Of a stretch of DNA of 64,000 nucleotides, positions 19,644-28,647 are shown piece by piece. Under the pieces are notes generated by a model that worked only from the letters and a program-made list of their open reading frames with translations, did not search any database and had not been told where the DNA came from. The translations under genes and the position numbers were made by a program. Positions within the stretch are counted from its first letter, which is position 1; each line of letters starts with the position of its first letter. This DNA is from Mycolicibacterium goodii (GTDB taxonomy: Bacteria; Actinomycetota; Actinomycetes; Mycobacteriales; Mycobacteriaceae), in NCBI RefSeq assembly GCF_022370755.2, contig NZ_CP092364.2, positions 434,001-498,000 on the forward strand, written 5' to 3'.

Positions 19644-21653
19644 ATGCCTGATCAGGCCGCCGGAGGCGGCCGGCACGGACACGGGCACACGTCGCGGTAT
19701 TCGCGATACACCGGTGGCCCTGATCCGCTGGCACCGCCGATCGATCTGCGCGACGCGCTCGAGCAGATCGGGCAGAACGTGATGGAGGGCAGTTCGCCGC
19801 GGCGGGCGCTCTCGGAGTTGATGCGGCGCGGCACGCAGAACATGCGCGGTGCGGACCGGCTTGCCGCCGAGGCCAACAAGCGCCGCCGGGAGCTGTTGCA
19901 ACGCAACAACCTCGACGGCACGCTGCAGGAGATCAAGAAGCTGCTCGACGAGGCGGTGCTGGCCGAGCGCAAGGAACTCGCCCGCGCGCTCGACGACGAC
20001 GCGCGCTTCGGCGAGCTGCAACTCGACGCGTTGTCGCCGTCACCGGCCAAGGCCGTGCAGGAGCTCTCGGAGTACGACTGGCGTTCGCAGGAGGCGCGCG
20101 GAAAGTACGAGCAGATCAAGGATCTGCTGGGCCGCGAGATGCTCGACCAACGGTTCGCCGGGATGAAGCAGGCGCTGGAGAACGCCACCGACGAGGATCG
20201 TCAGCGCGTCAACGACATGCTCGACGATTTGAACGAGTTGCTGGACAAGCATGCCGCCGGGCAGGATTCGCAGCAGGATTTCCAGGACTTCATGGACAAG
20301 CACGGCGAGTTCTTCCCGGAGAACCCGCAGAACATCGATGAGCTGCTCGATTCCTTGGCGAGGCGCGCCGCCGCGGCCCAGCGGTTCCGCAACAGCCTGT
20401 CCGAGCAGCAGCGCGCCGAGCTGGATGCGCTGGCGCAGCAGGCTTTCGGCTCACCGTCGCTGATGAACGCGCTGAACCGGCTCGACGCGCACCTGCAGGC
20501 CGCGCGGCCGGGTGAGGACTGGACCGGCTCGCAACGGTTCTCCGGTGACGATCCGCTGGGCATGGGGGAGGGCGCGCAGGCGCTCGCCGACATCGCCGAA
20601 CTGGAGCAGTTGGCCGACGCGTTGTCGCAGAGCTACGCCGGCGCGACGATGGACGACGTCGACCTCGAAGCGCTGGCCCGCCAACTCGGCGACGAGGCCG
20701 CCGTCGATGCCCGTACCCTGGCCGAACTCGAGCGTGCGCTGGTGAACCAGGGTTTCCTGGACCGTGGTTCCGACGGGCAGTGGCGGCTGTCGCCCAAGGC
20801 GATGCGTCAGCTGGGGCAGACCGCGTTGCGGGATGTGGCACAACAGCTTTCCGGCCGCCACGGCGAGCGGGACACCCGGCGAGCCGGTGCGGCCGGTGAG
20901 TTGACCGGGGCGACGCGGCCGTGGCAGTTCGGTGACACCGAACCGTGGAATGTCACCCGTACCGTGACCAACGCCGTTCTGCGGCAGGCGGGTACCGGTC
21001 TGGTGGAGCGGCCCATCCGGTTCGCCGTCGAGGACGTCGAGATCTCCGAGACCGAGACCCGCACGCAGGCATGTGTGGCGCTGCTGGTGGACACGTCGTT
21101 CTCGATGGTGATGGAGAACCGCTGGCTGCCGATGAAGCGCACCGCGTTGGCGCTCAACCATCTGGTCAGCACCCGGTTCCGTTCGGATGCGTTGCAGATC
21201 ATCGCCTTCGGCCGCTACGCGCGCACCGTGAGCGCCGCTGAGCTCACGGCGCTGGAAGGCGTGTACGAGCAGGGCACCAACCTGCACCACGCGCTGGCGC
21301 TGGCGTCACGGCATCTGCGCCGTCACCCGAACGCGCAGCCCGTCGTGCTCGTCGTCACCGACGGTGAACCCACTGCGCACCTGGAGAACTTCCGCATTTC
21401 CGAAGACCAAGGCGCACAGGTGTTCTTCGACTATCCGCCACACCCGCGCACCATCGCCCACACCGTGCGAGGGTTCGATGAGGTCGCACGCCTCGGCGCG
21501 CAGGTGACGATCTTCCGGCTCGGCAGTGATCCGGGCCTGGCACGGTTCATCGATCAGGTGGCCCGTCGCGTGCAGGGCCGTGTGGTGGTCCCTGACCTCG
21601 ATGGCCTGGGCGCCGCCGTGGTCGGTGACTATCTGCGGTCGCGCCGGCGCTGA
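19644..21653 (+). CDS. VWA domain protein, partner of MoxR-like ATPase (Rv0959-like)
   Basis: The 669-residue protein starts HGHGHTSRYSRYTGG and has a long helical middle part rich in Gln, Glu and Leu (about 90-400, predicted coiled coils). The C-terminal von Willebrand A domain has a metal-adhesion DxSxS site at about residue 482 (LLVDTSFSM), followed by the expected later Thr and Asp positions (GTNLHHAL, VTDGEPT). It follows the AAA+ gene by 6 bp. The pair probably works as an ATP-driven remodelling complex; the client is unknown. The gene ends 18 bp before palindrome P1 copy C. Confidence 0.88.
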   Translation: MPDQAAGGGRHGHGHTSRYSRYTGGPDPLAPPIDLRDALEQIGQNVMEGSSPRRALSELMRRGTQNMRGADRLAAEANKRRRELLQRNNLDGTLQEIKKLLDEAVLAERKELARALDDDARFGELQLDALSPSPAKAVQELSEYDWRSQEARGKYEQIKDLLGREMLDQRFAGMKQALENATDEDRQRVNDMLDDLNELLDKHAAGQDSQQDFQDFMDKHGEFFPENPQNIDELLDSLARRAAAAQRFRNSLSEQQRAELDALAQQAFGSPSLMNALNRLDAHLQAARPGEDWTGSQRFSGDDPLGMGEGAQALADIAELEQLADALSQSYAGATMDDVDLEALARQLGDEAAVDARTLAELERALVNQGFLDRGSDGQWRLSPKAMRQLGQTALRDVAQQLSGRHGERDTRRAGAAGELTGATRPWQFGDTEPWNVTRTVTNAVLRQAGTGLVERPIRFAVEDVEISETETRTQACVALLVDTSFSMVMENRWLPMKRTALALNHLVSTRFRSDALQIIAFGRYARTVSAAELTALEGVYEQGTNLHHALALASRHLRRHPNAQPVVLVVTDGEPTAHLENFRISEDQGAQVFFDYPPHPRTIAHTVRGFDEVARLGAQVTIFRLGSDPGLARFIDQVARRVQGRVVVPDLDGLGAAVVGDYLRSRRR

Positions 21654-21670
21654 ACCTTGCCGCTGTTTGC

Positions 21671-21733
21671 GCCGAGATCGACGCAGATGTCGTTCGCGGG
21701 TGCTCGTGGCGACGTTTACGTCGGTTTCGAGGC
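21671..21733. repeat. Dispersed palindrome family P1, copy C
   Basis: Left arm GCCGAGATCGACGCAGATGT and right arm GCGACGTTTACGTCGGTTTC face each other across about 20 bases. It fills the space between the convergent VWA and MBL genes, 18 bp after the first stop and touching the second. Confidence 0.9.
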
Positions 21734-22530
21734 TAGATGCACATGTGGCCCAGCGGCGCGTCGCACAGCCGGTCGCTGATCCCGGCCGCATGGAACGCCG
21801 CGGCGGTGTCGGCAGCGCCCTGCCGGAAATGGGCCCAGCCGTCCTGATGCGCCACGACGACATGCGGTGAGCCCAGCACCTCGGCGGCCGCGGCAGCGCG
21901 TTCGGCGGTGAGGCTCAGCGGCCGCCCGTCGAATTTGGCCGGTACGGACGCCGATCCGGCGAACAACACCGCGACGTCGATCTGCCCGATGCGCTCGCGG
22001 ATGTCACGAACCAGCTCCACTGCGGCGTTGTCCCCGCTGAGATAGACGGTGGGGCTGTCGGGCGCTGTGACGACGAATCCGATGACCTCACAGTTGACGA
22101 AGCCCTCCTCGTTGAGATCACCGTCGGCGGGGCCGTGGCGGGCGGGCACTGCGGTGATCGCGAGGCCGGCGGACGACTCCCAGGCTGTCCACGGTGCCAA
22201 CGGCACTGACGGTGCACCGAGACGGGCAGCAGCGGTCGGCGTGGTCAGCAGGACCGGTGCGCTGAGTGCGAACGCGCGGCCGGCGACGTCGAGGTTGTCC
22301 GGATGCAGGTCATGGCTGACGAGGGCGACGTCGACGTCACCGACTGCAGATTCGTCGACGGCCGGCCCGGTCAACTTCTGCAGATACCCGTAGTCGGTCG
22401 GCGGATCGAAGGTGGGATCACAGATGAGCCGGTGCCCACCGATGTCGACCACGGTTGTCGGCCCACCGAGGACTGCGACGCCGAACGGGGTGCGGTCCGT
22501 GGTCAGGGAAGCGTGTGCGCAGGCGGCCAT
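21733..22530 (-). CDS. MBL-fold metallohydrolase
   Basis: The protein has 265 residues from ATG 22530; the longer open frame to 22707 runs through palindrome copy D and is not used. The beta-lactamase-fold signature is seen as VVDIGGHRLICDPTF, then SHDLHPDNLD (a variant of HxHxDH, with the first ligand pair as H-x-x-H followed by D-N), ARHGP and VYLSGDNA. It resembles the UlaG/YtkL-like group that hydrolyses small phosphoesters or lactones. The altered ligand motif makes metal content uncertain. It is divergent from the DUF559 gene, and P1 palindromes bound it on both sides. Confidence 0.82.
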   Translation of the reverse strand: MAACAHASLTTDRTPFGVAVLGGPTTVVDIGGHRLICDPTFDPPTDYGYLQKLTGPAVDESAVGDVDVALVSHDLHPDNLDVAGRAFALSAPVLLTTPTAAARLGAPSVPLAPWTAWESSAGLAITAVPARHGPADGDLNEEGFVNCEVIGFVVTAPDSPTVYLSGDNAAVELVRDIRERIGQIDVAVLFAGSASVPAKFDGRPLSLTAERAAAAAEVLGSPHVVVAHQDGWAHFRQGAADTAAAFHAAGISDRLCDAPLGHMCI

Positions 22531-22552
22531 GCCGTTGATCCTTGCGCACGAT

Positions 22553-22620
22553 GGCGCCGAGATCGACGCAAACGTCGTTCCCATGCGCTCGGAGCGGCAT
22601 TTTCGTCGGTTTCGAGGCCC
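22553..22620. repeat. Dispersed palindrome family P1, copy D
   Basis: Left arm GCCGAGATCGACGCAAACGT and right arm AGCGGCATTTTCGTCGGTTT. This copy is the exception in location: it lies between two divergent genes (MBL start 22530, DUF559 start 22658), where it must be part of or next to their promoters. Confidence 0.9.
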
Positions 22621-22657
22621 GAAGGAGCCGATCCAGCCTGCGCCGCGTCCTAAAGAC

Positions 22658-23506
22658 ATGGAGGTTCCCTTCCTCGGCAGCGCGGCCATCGCTGCCGGGC
22701 GGCTCACGCCGTCGCAGCTTCGGCACCGCTATCGCGCGCTCTACCGCGACGTCTACGTGCCACGCCGGTATGAGGTGTCGTTGCGTGACCGCATCGTCGG
22801 AGTCTCGCTGACCTGTCCCGACGCGGTGATCACAGGTGTCGCGGCCTCGGCGATGCACGGTGCGAAGTGGGTGGGCCCGGATGTTCCCATCGAGATCGTG
22901 GCGGCGGTGCGACGGCAGGCCGGGCTGATCGTCCGCAACGAGACGTTGTTCGACGACGAGATCACCGAGATCGCGGGCATCCGTGTCGCCACCCCGGCAC
23001 GCACCGCGTTCGACCTTGCCCGCCACCTGCCTCGTGATCAGGCGGTGGCGCGGATGGACGCATTGATGAATGCCAGGCCCTTCTCGTCGGAGGACGTCGC
23101 ACTACTGGCCAAGCGGCACCGCGGCGCGCGTTGGCTGCGGCGGTTGCGGGTGGCGCTGCCGCTGGTCGACGCCGGCGCCGAGTCACCCAGGGAGACCTGG
23201 CTGCGCCTTCTCTTCATCGACAACGGGCTGCCGTGGCCCACAACTCAATACGTGGTGGTCGACGGGGAAGGTATCTACGTCCGCCGGATCGACATGGTGT
23301 GGCAGGAATTCCGCGTGGGCGCCGAGTACGACGGGGAGCAGCACCTCACCAGTCGTGGCCAGTACGTGCTCGACGTACAGGTGGCCCGCGTGCTGCATCG
23401 GCTCGGCTGGCACGTCGTCCACGTCATCAAGGAGGACCGCCCGGCCGACATCGTGGTCCAGGTCCGCACGGCGCTGCTGTCCCGGGGTTGGCGCCCCCGA
23501 CACTGA
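22658..23506 (+). CDS. AbiEi-like N-terminus plus DUF559 (Vsr-like nuclease fold) protein
   Basis: The protein has 282 residues from ATG 22658. The first part (about 1-110: GSAAIAAGRLTPSQLRHRYRALYRDVYVPR...ITGVAASAMHGA) has the winged-helix pattern of type IV toxin-antitoxin AbiEi-like proteins. The C-terminal part (about 175-280) has a DUF559/Vsr-type restriction-like core: IDMVWQEFRVGAEYDGEQH, with D, E and D placed as in a PD-(D/E)xK site, then RVLHRLGWHVVHVIKED. Such fusions occur in many copies in actinobacteria with no agreed function. No cognate toxin gene is adjacent. P1 palindromes D and E flank the gene, and copy E includes its stop codon. Confidence 0.82.
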   Translation: MEVPFLGSAAIAAGRLTPSQLRHRYRALYRDVYVPRRYEVSLRDRIVGVSLTCPDAVITGVAASAMHGAKWVGPDVPIEIVAAVRRQAGLIVRNETLFDDEITEIAGIRVATPARTAFDLARHLPRDQAVARMDALMNARPFSSEDVALLAKRHRGARWLRRLRVALPLVDAGAESPRETWLRLLFIDNGLPWPTTQYVVVDGEGIYVRRIDMVWQEFRVGAEYDGEQHLTSRGQYVLDVQVARVLHRLGWHVVHVIKEDRPADIVVQVRTALLSRGWRPRH

Positions 23507-23560
23507 CGCAAATGCCGCTGCACAACGCTGTGAGCGACATCTTCGTCAGTCTCGGCGCAG
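23492..23560. repeat. Dispersed palindrome family P1, copy E
   Basis: Left arm CGACACTGACGCAAATGCCG and right arm GAGCGACATCTTCGTCAGTC. The left arm contains the DUF559 stop codon (23504-23506), and the right arm ends 8 bp before the stop of the convergent MFS gene. The inner CTGACG/CGTCAG pair replaces the usual CGACG/CGTCG, a compensatory change that keeps the stem. Confidence 0.88.
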
Positions 23561-23567
23561 GAGAGAT

Positions 23568-24908
23568 TCACAGATGTACGTGGCGCAGATCTTTACTGAT
23601 GTACGCGCCCGCGAAGAGCAGTGCACCGCCCGCGACGAGGATGACCAAGGGGGTGAGGTCGTAGTTCATCGTCTTGGCGAGCCACAGCATGTAATACGGG
23701 TAGAACGCCGGAAGCACACTCGGCAGGCTGTAGGCGATCCCGTACCCGGACGACCGCACCTCCGTGGGGAACATCTCCATGATGTAGGCGGTGATCATGG
23801 CAAAGACGACCAGCCCGCCGACGATAGCGATTGTCGCACCGGCGATCACGAGCGGCGCGCTCGAACTGTTGTTGATCGCCACCGTGAACGCGATGGGGCC
23901 GGGTATCAGGTTGAACAACGCGATCGTCATGAACACGCGACGACGGCCGAATCGCTGACCGGCGGCACCCACCAAGGGGAACAATGCGATGCCGATGACC
24001 GCTGACACCAGGACCGTGGTGTTGATGATCTCGGCGGCGGTGCCGAGCCGCTTGAAATGGCCGGAGAACACGCCGATGGTGCCGTCGAGGATGAGCCAGG
24101 CCCCGGTGGAGGTGATCGATGCGACGGCGAAGTTGCGGAGGTTCTGTCCGCTCAGCAGGATGCGCAGGGGATTGCCGACGTTGGAGGTCTTGGCCCACAG
24201 TTCGGACTCCGGAACCGATCTGAGGTAGTGCAGGAACACCATGCCCGAGATCACGAATCCGATCACGAACGGAATCCGCCAGCCCCACACGCTGTATGCG
24301 GAGTTGGAATCCCCGGCCGGGAACACCCAGAGGATCAGCATCGTCAGCACGGTGATGGTGCCGAGTGCGGCGGGGTAGCCGATGTTGAGCAGCGCGCCGT
24401 ACAGGCCGCGGCGGTGACGGGGTGCGTATTCCATCGCCAACGGGTTGGCCGCGGTGTACTCGCCGCCGAGGAATATGCCATCGACCAGACGCAGGAAGAT
24501 GAGCAACCCTGCCGACCACCACCCGATGGCTGAATACCCGGGCAGCAGCGTGATCAGGCCGGTACAGATGGTGAATCCACCGGCCACCCAGACGGTGGTC
24601 TTGCGTCGGCCGATGCGGTCGCCGAGGACACCGAAGATGATCGATCCCAGTGGGCGGCCGACGAGCGAGACCGCGAAGATCATCGCGGTCAGCGTGGCCG
24701 CCTCGGTGGTGCTCGCCGATTCCGGCATGAAGAACGCGATGGCCGGCGCGAGCGCGATGACCGGAAGGTACACGTCGTACATGTCGACGAAGAACCCGCC
24801 GATGGCTGCGCGCAGGGCTTTGCGTCCTTTGGCGCGGTAAACCGGATCGCTGGTCCGCAGCTGCTCGGCCTCTGAATATTGTTCGTGGACAGTGGTTTCA
24901 GAGGACAT
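23568..24908 (-). CDS. MFS transporter, metabolite:H+ symporter type
   Basis: The 446-residue protein has about twelve hydrophobic segments, and the loop-2 motif is present as GVLGDRIGRRKT. The loop after helix 4 (LRLVDGIFLGGEYTAANPLAMEYAPRHRRG) is typical of the metabolite:H+ symporter and aromatic-acid symporter groups. The start at 24908 overlaps the end of the nitrilase gene by 11 bp, so the two are translationally coupled. The transporter probably imports the nitrile-related substrate or exports its acid product. Substrate not predictable from sequence. Confidence 0.9.
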   Translation of the reverse strand: MSSETTVHEQYSEAEQLRTSDPVYRAKGRKALRAAIGGFFVDMYDVYLPVIALAPAIAFFMPESASTTEAATLTAMIFAVSLVGRPLGSIIFGVLGDRIGRRKTTVWVAGGFTICTGLITLLPGYSAIGWWSAGLLIFLRLVDGIFLGGEYTAANPLAMEYAPRHRRGLYGALLNIGYPAALGTITVLTMLILWVFPAGDSNSAYSVWGWRIPFVIGFVISGMVFLHYLRSVPESELWAKTSNVGNPLRILLSGQNLRNFAVASITSTGAWLILDGTIGVFSGHFKRLGTAAEIINTTVLVSAVIGIALFPLVGAAGQRFGRRRVFMTIALFNLIPGPIAFTVAINNSSSAPLVIAGATIAIVGGLVVFAMITAYIMEMFPTEVRSSGYGIAYSLPSVLPAFYPYYMLWLAKTMNYDLTPLVILVAGGALLFAGAYISKDLRHVHL

Positions 24909-25956
24909 CGCTGGCCACCTCGTTGCCGTAGAACAGGGTGGTGTCGACGGGGGACATGGCGCTCGCCGAATCGGTCGTGTCGGTGGTCGTGATGGCCGGC
25001 CTCCGTGACTTGTCGACGCGCAGATCGAAGATGTCGAAGCGGTTGTAAGTGCCGACGATGTCGTGGGCGCGTTTGAGCACGATCTCCTCGTGCAGGTCGA
25101 CCGAGGCGACGACGATGCCCTCGTCGCCTTCCGGTGGTCCGGCGATGATGTCGCCGCGCGGGCCGACGATCATCGACACCGCGGGAGTTGACCTGAGCAG
25201 GCGTTCGATTCGCTCATCGCCTCCGGCCACCGTGTCGATCGCGGTCTGGTCGAGCGCGGTGGCCGCGACGACCGTGAACACCTTGCCTTCGAAACTGTGT
25301 GCGGCGCTGCGCAACCGGATGCTCTCGGCGAGGTCGTACTCGGGGGCGTCGGCACGCTGGTCGAACGGCCAGGCCGGGGGATAGGTGGCAATGTGGAGTC
25401 GCTCGCCTTGGGCCAGCAGGGTGTACCTGGCCAGGGTGTTGGTGTTCTCACCGCAGATCAGCGCGCCCAGGTACCAGCCGTCGAGGTCGACGGGATGCAG
25501 GTCATGCGCGTCACCGTGGGACCACGTGAGCCGTTCGTGCCAGGTGCCGACGAGTTTTCGGCGATGGTTGACGAGGTTGCCGTGCCGGTCAAAGATCAAG
25601 TTGGAGTTGAAGATCTGACCCAGGCTGTGGCTCGCGCGTTCGTTGACGCCGACAGACAGCACCACGCCGTGGCGGGCCGCGATGTTGCCGAGCCGCTGCG
25701 CGTAGGGCCCGGGAACCGTGATCGACGATTCGAAAAGTCGCAGGTGGAGTTCGTGGTGGTCGACCGGTGGCAGCACAGGCCCCCAGATCGGGAACCCGGA
25801 CACAAAGGTCTCGCCGAACACCACCAGTTCGGCGCCCTGGGCGGCCGCGTCGGCGACGAGTGAGTCGATCTTGTCGAACGTGGCGTCTCGGTCCAGAAAC
25901 ACCGGTGCTGCTTGCACGGCTGCTACCCGGACCCGGGGTAGACGGTCGTTAACCAT
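24898..25956 (-). CDS. Nitrilase (carbon-nitrogen hydrolase family)
   Basis: The protein has 352 residues from ATG 25956, with AAGGAG 7 bp upstream. The catalytic Glu-Lys-Cys triad is visible: E49 (VFGETF), K134 (HRRKLVGTWHE) and C168 (LICGENTN). The CGENTN and GETFVSGFP motifs and the length point to a true nitrilase branch (nitrile to acid plus ammonia) and not an amidase. It forms an operon with the MFS transporter (11-bp overlap) and is divergent from the regulator at 26101. The module looks like a self-contained catabolic unit absent from the M. tuberculosis block. Confidence 0.9.
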   Translation of the reverse strand: MVNDRLPRVRVAAVQAAPVFLDRDATFDKIDSLVADAAAQGAELVVFGETFVSGFPIWGPVLPPVDHHELHLRLFESSITVPGPYAQRLGNIAARHGVVLSVGVNERASHSLGQIFNSNLIFDRHGNLVNHRRKLVGTWHERLTWSHGDAHDLHPVDLDGWYLGALICGENTNTLARYTLLAQGERLHIATYPPAWPFDQRADAPEYDLAESIRLRSAAHSFEGKVFTVVAATALDQTAIDTVAGGDERIERLLRSTPAVSMIVGPRGDIIAGPPEGDEGIVVASVDLHEEIVLKRAHDIVGTYNRFDIFDLRVDKSRRPAITTTDTTDSASAMSPVDTTLFYGNEVASDVL

Positions 25957-26100
25957 TGCGTAACTCCTTGGGGTGTAAGAACGTAACAACGCACTTAAGC
26001 TGTCGGAAAAGTGGATGAACGGACGTTAAAGCGGTGCCTCGGAGACGGTCAACGGAAAGCGTGTCGACGGTTTTCGACAACACTCGGTGAGAGGGATGGC

Positions 26101-26883
26101 ATGTGGAAAGAGCTTGTCGAGGCCGGTCTCGATCCCAAGGATGCGCACTTCTATCTCGCGGTGCTCAGACGGAGTCGCGCGACGGTCGCCGAGGCGGCTC
26201 GGGAGGCGAACGTGAGCCGCACCAGTGGTTACGACATCGCGCGGCGCCTACACAGCCGCGGGCTGTTGGCGTGGGTCGAGTCCGAGTCGCGTGAGACCGG
26301 GGATTCACGCGCGCCGAGTTACCTCGTGGCGAGCGATCCGATCCAGTTGATGGACGAATGGGAGCGCCGAAAGCGGGTGCTCGACGACGTGGTACCCCAA
26401 CTGCGTGCCGTGTTCTCGGAGAATCGCGCACGCCCCAAGGTGCGCTATCTCGAAGGTGTGTCCGGGATTCAGACAGCGTTGTTCGAGACCCTGAACTGGG
26501 AGTCACCGATCTGCGGCATCCTCTCGATGCGCGACCTCATGACCGTTCCGGGTGAAGCCGCCATGGACGAGTACATCGCCGGTCGGCGGGAACGAAACCT
26601 CCTGTTGCGCGTGGTGCGCACCCGAGACCACGACCTGCCGAATGGATGGCTCACCAGTACAAGGGATTTCAGGGTGGTCAAGCACGCTCCGGCCGCATAC
26701 TCGTTCACGATGACCGCGTTCATCGGCAGCCGCGAAGTGGTGTCACTGTCGTCGGCAAATGAGGCGTTCGCGATGGTGATCGAGAGCCAGGAGTACGCCG
26801 ATATGCAGCGCAACTTCTTCGAGGTGCTGTGGTCGGTCAGCACCGACGCCGCGATCGACGACTCCGGGTCCCCGCGAGCCTGA
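26101..26883 (+). CDS. TrmB-like winged-helix transcriptional regulator
   Basis: The 260-residue protein has an N-terminal helix-turn-helix (LVEAGLDPKDAHFYLAVLRRSRATVAEAAREANVSRTSGYDIARRL, residues about 4-50) followed by a linker and a C-terminal ligand-binding-like domain with PKVRYLEGVSGIQTALFETLNW, the pattern of TrmB-type regulators. The ATG at 26101 follows GAGAGGG. It is divergent from the nitrilase-MFS operon, with 144 bp between the starts, and is the obvious candidate to control it. The shared region holds GTCGA-N6-CGAC-type symmetry near 26060-26078, a possible but weak operator. Palindrome P1 copy F begins directly after its stop. Confidence 0.85.
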   Translation: MWKELVEAGLDPKDAHFYLAVLRRSRATVAEAAREANVSRTSGYDIARRLHSRGLLAWVESESRETGDSRAPSYLVASDPIQLMDEWERRKRVLDDVVPQLRAVFSENRARPKVRYLEGVSGIQTALFETLNWESPICGILSMRDLMTVPGEAAMDEYIAGRRERNLLLRVVRTRDHDLPNGWLTSTRDFRVVKHAPAAYSFTMTAFIGSREVVSLSSANEAFAMVIESQEYADMQRNFFEVLWSVSTDAAIDDSGSPRA

Positions 26884-26940
26884 CCGAAACCGACGTGAAC
26901 GTCGTCTCGGCATGACCGCGGCGACATTCTCGTCGGTGTG
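26884..26940. repeat. Dispersed palindrome family P1, copy F
   Basis: Left arm ACCGAAACCGACGTGAACGT and right arm GCGACATTCTCGTCGGTGTG. It begins immediately after the stop codon of the regulator gene and precedes the co-directional phoD-like gene by about 100 bp. Confidence 0.87.
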
Positions 26941-27041
26941 GCGGCAGCGGCGTGCGAGTTAACCCACTCGACACGTGCTGGGAAGCTGCTCCATACCGCG
27001 CGTTGGGTATCGGGATGCGCGAACGCCGCAGGCTGGCGCGC

Positions 27042-28631
27042 ATGCCTATGACAGATCGACTGATGATCTCCCGACGCACGCTGCTGCGCGCGTCCCTGGC
27101 CGGAGCGCTGCTGGTACCGGCTGGGGCGTGCGGCACGTCCGGCACCGGCAGCGCGCCGTCGAGCACCGGCCTCATCACGAACCGTCCACGGCTCACCCAC
27201 GGTGTTGCGACCGGAGACCCGCGCCCGGACGGCGCACTGGTATGGGCACGTTCGGATGCACCGGCCCGCATGATCGTCGAAACCGCTGCAACCGAATCGT
27301 TCTCGAATCCCATACGCGTCGAAGGCCCGCAACTGACGCCGCAGTCCGACGGCACCGGACGCGTGCGCATCACGGGACTCGAACCAGGGCAGACGGTGCA
27401 TTACCGCGTGACGTTGGAAGGCGAGGACGGCGCCACCTCCGAGCCCGTGACCGGTGTCTTCACAACCGTTCCCACGCGACCGCAGGACATCGTGTTCGTG
27501 TGGAGCGGTGACGTCGTCGGTCAGGGCTGGGGCATCAACAAGCAGGGCGGGATGTCGATCTTCAGTGCGATGGCGGACCGCAACCCGGACTTCTTCATCC
27601 ACTCCGGTGATGCCGTATACGCCGACGGTCCGGTGCCGCAGACGCAGAAGCAGAACGACGGCGGCATGTACACCAACATCACATCCCCGGCCAAGGATCA
27701 TGTGGCGCAGACCCTCGACGACTACCGCGGCAACTACGCGTACAACCTCACCGACCAGCACTATCGGCGGTTCAACGCGACTGTCCCGCAACTGATCCAG
27801 TGGGACGATCACGAGGTGATCAACAACTGGTTCCCGCACGAGTCGCTTGCGGGCCAGGGGCGTAAGGGTTACACCGAGACCGACGTCGACAAGTTGGCCG
27901 GCTACGCGTATCAGGCGTGGCGCGAGTGGCAACCGGTTGATCCGTCCGAGGCCGTCGACGGTCGGTTGTACCGCAAGGTGTCCTACGGTCCGCTGCTCGA
28001 CGTGTTCGTACTCGACATGCGGACGTACAAGAACCCCAATCCGCAGGCGTGGGCGCCGTCGGATGACGGCGGCGTTCTGGGGCGTGAGCAGACGCAATGG
28101 CTCATCGACGGCCTCAAGAACTCGAAGGCGGTGTGGAAGGTTGTCGCGAACGACCTGCCGATCAGCATCGTCGTCCCCGACAAGGCGACGAACCCGCCAG
28201 AGGGTCCCGCGTCCATGGAGGCCGTCGCGCAGGGCGACGACGGACGGCCGCTGGGCCGCGAGATCGCGTTCAGCCGCATCCTGTCCGAGACCAAGGAGGT
28301 GCGAAACGTCGTATATCTCACCGCGGATGTCCACTACACCGCGGCGATCTCGTATCACCCGGACCGTGCCGCGTTCGGTGACTTCGCGCCGTTCTGGGAG
28401 TTTGTGTCCGGCCCGCTGAATGCGGGGGCGTTCCCGCAGAGCCCGCTGGACGGCACGTTCGGTGCGCGGTACGAGTTCGTCCACGCACCCGAGGCCGAGA
28501 ACACGTCACCGGCCGAGGGGTTCCAGCACTTCGGGGAGGTGCGCATCGACTCCGACACCCGGGTGCTGACGGTGAACCTGTGCGACGCGACCGGAAAGCC
28601 GCTGTACAGCACGGATTTGACGCCGGCGTAG
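27042..28631 (+). CDS. PhoD-family phosphodiesterase/alkaline phosphatase, Tat-exported
   Basis: The product is 529 residues from ATG 27042 (27048 is equally possible). The N-terminus has a twin-arginine signal (SRRTLLRASLAGALLVPAGAC) that also ends in a lipobox, so the enzyme may be a Tat-exported lipoprotein. After a fibronectin-like N-domain the PhoD metal-site motifs appear: VWSGDVVGQG, FFIHSGDAVYADG, WDDHEVINNW and LTADVHYTA. PhoD enzymes release phosphate from phosphodiesters outside the cell using Ca and Fe. No PHO-type regulatory site was identified upstream. It stands alone between two P1 palindromes (copies F and G). Confidence 0.9.
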   Translation: MPMTDRLMISRRTLLRASLAGALLVPAGACGTSGTGSAPSSTGLITNRPRLTHGVATGDPRPDGALVWARSDAPARMIVETAATESFSNPIRVEGPQLTPQSDGTGRVRITGLEPGQTVHYRVTLEGEDGATSEPVTGVFTTVPTRPQDIVFVWSGDVVGQGWGINKQGGMSIFSAMADRNPDFFIHSGDAVYADGPVPQTQKQNDGGMYTNITSPAKDHVAQTLDDYRGNYAYNLTDQHYRRFNATVPQLIQWDDHEVINNWFPHESLAGQGRKGYTETDVDKLAGYAYQAWREWQPVDPSEAVDGRLYRKVSYGPLLDVFVLDMRTYKNPNPQAWAPSDDGGVLGREQTQWLIDGLKNSKAVWKVVANDLPISIVVPDKATNPPEGPASMEAVAQGDDGRPLGREIAFSRILSETKEVRNVVYLTADVHYTAAISYHPDRAAFGDFAPFWEFVSGPLNAGAFPQSPLDGTFGARYEFVHAPEAENTSPAEGFQHFGEVRIDSDTRVLTVNLCDATGKPLYSTDLTPA

Positions 28632-28647
28632 GGCTGGCGGGTCCCTC

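Noticed and set aside
17707..19734. A 675-codon minus-strand frame across the kinase and AAA+ genes
   Set aside because: Its kinase-like end is a frame-shifted shadow of the PknF-like gene, and the rest is antisense to the ATPase.
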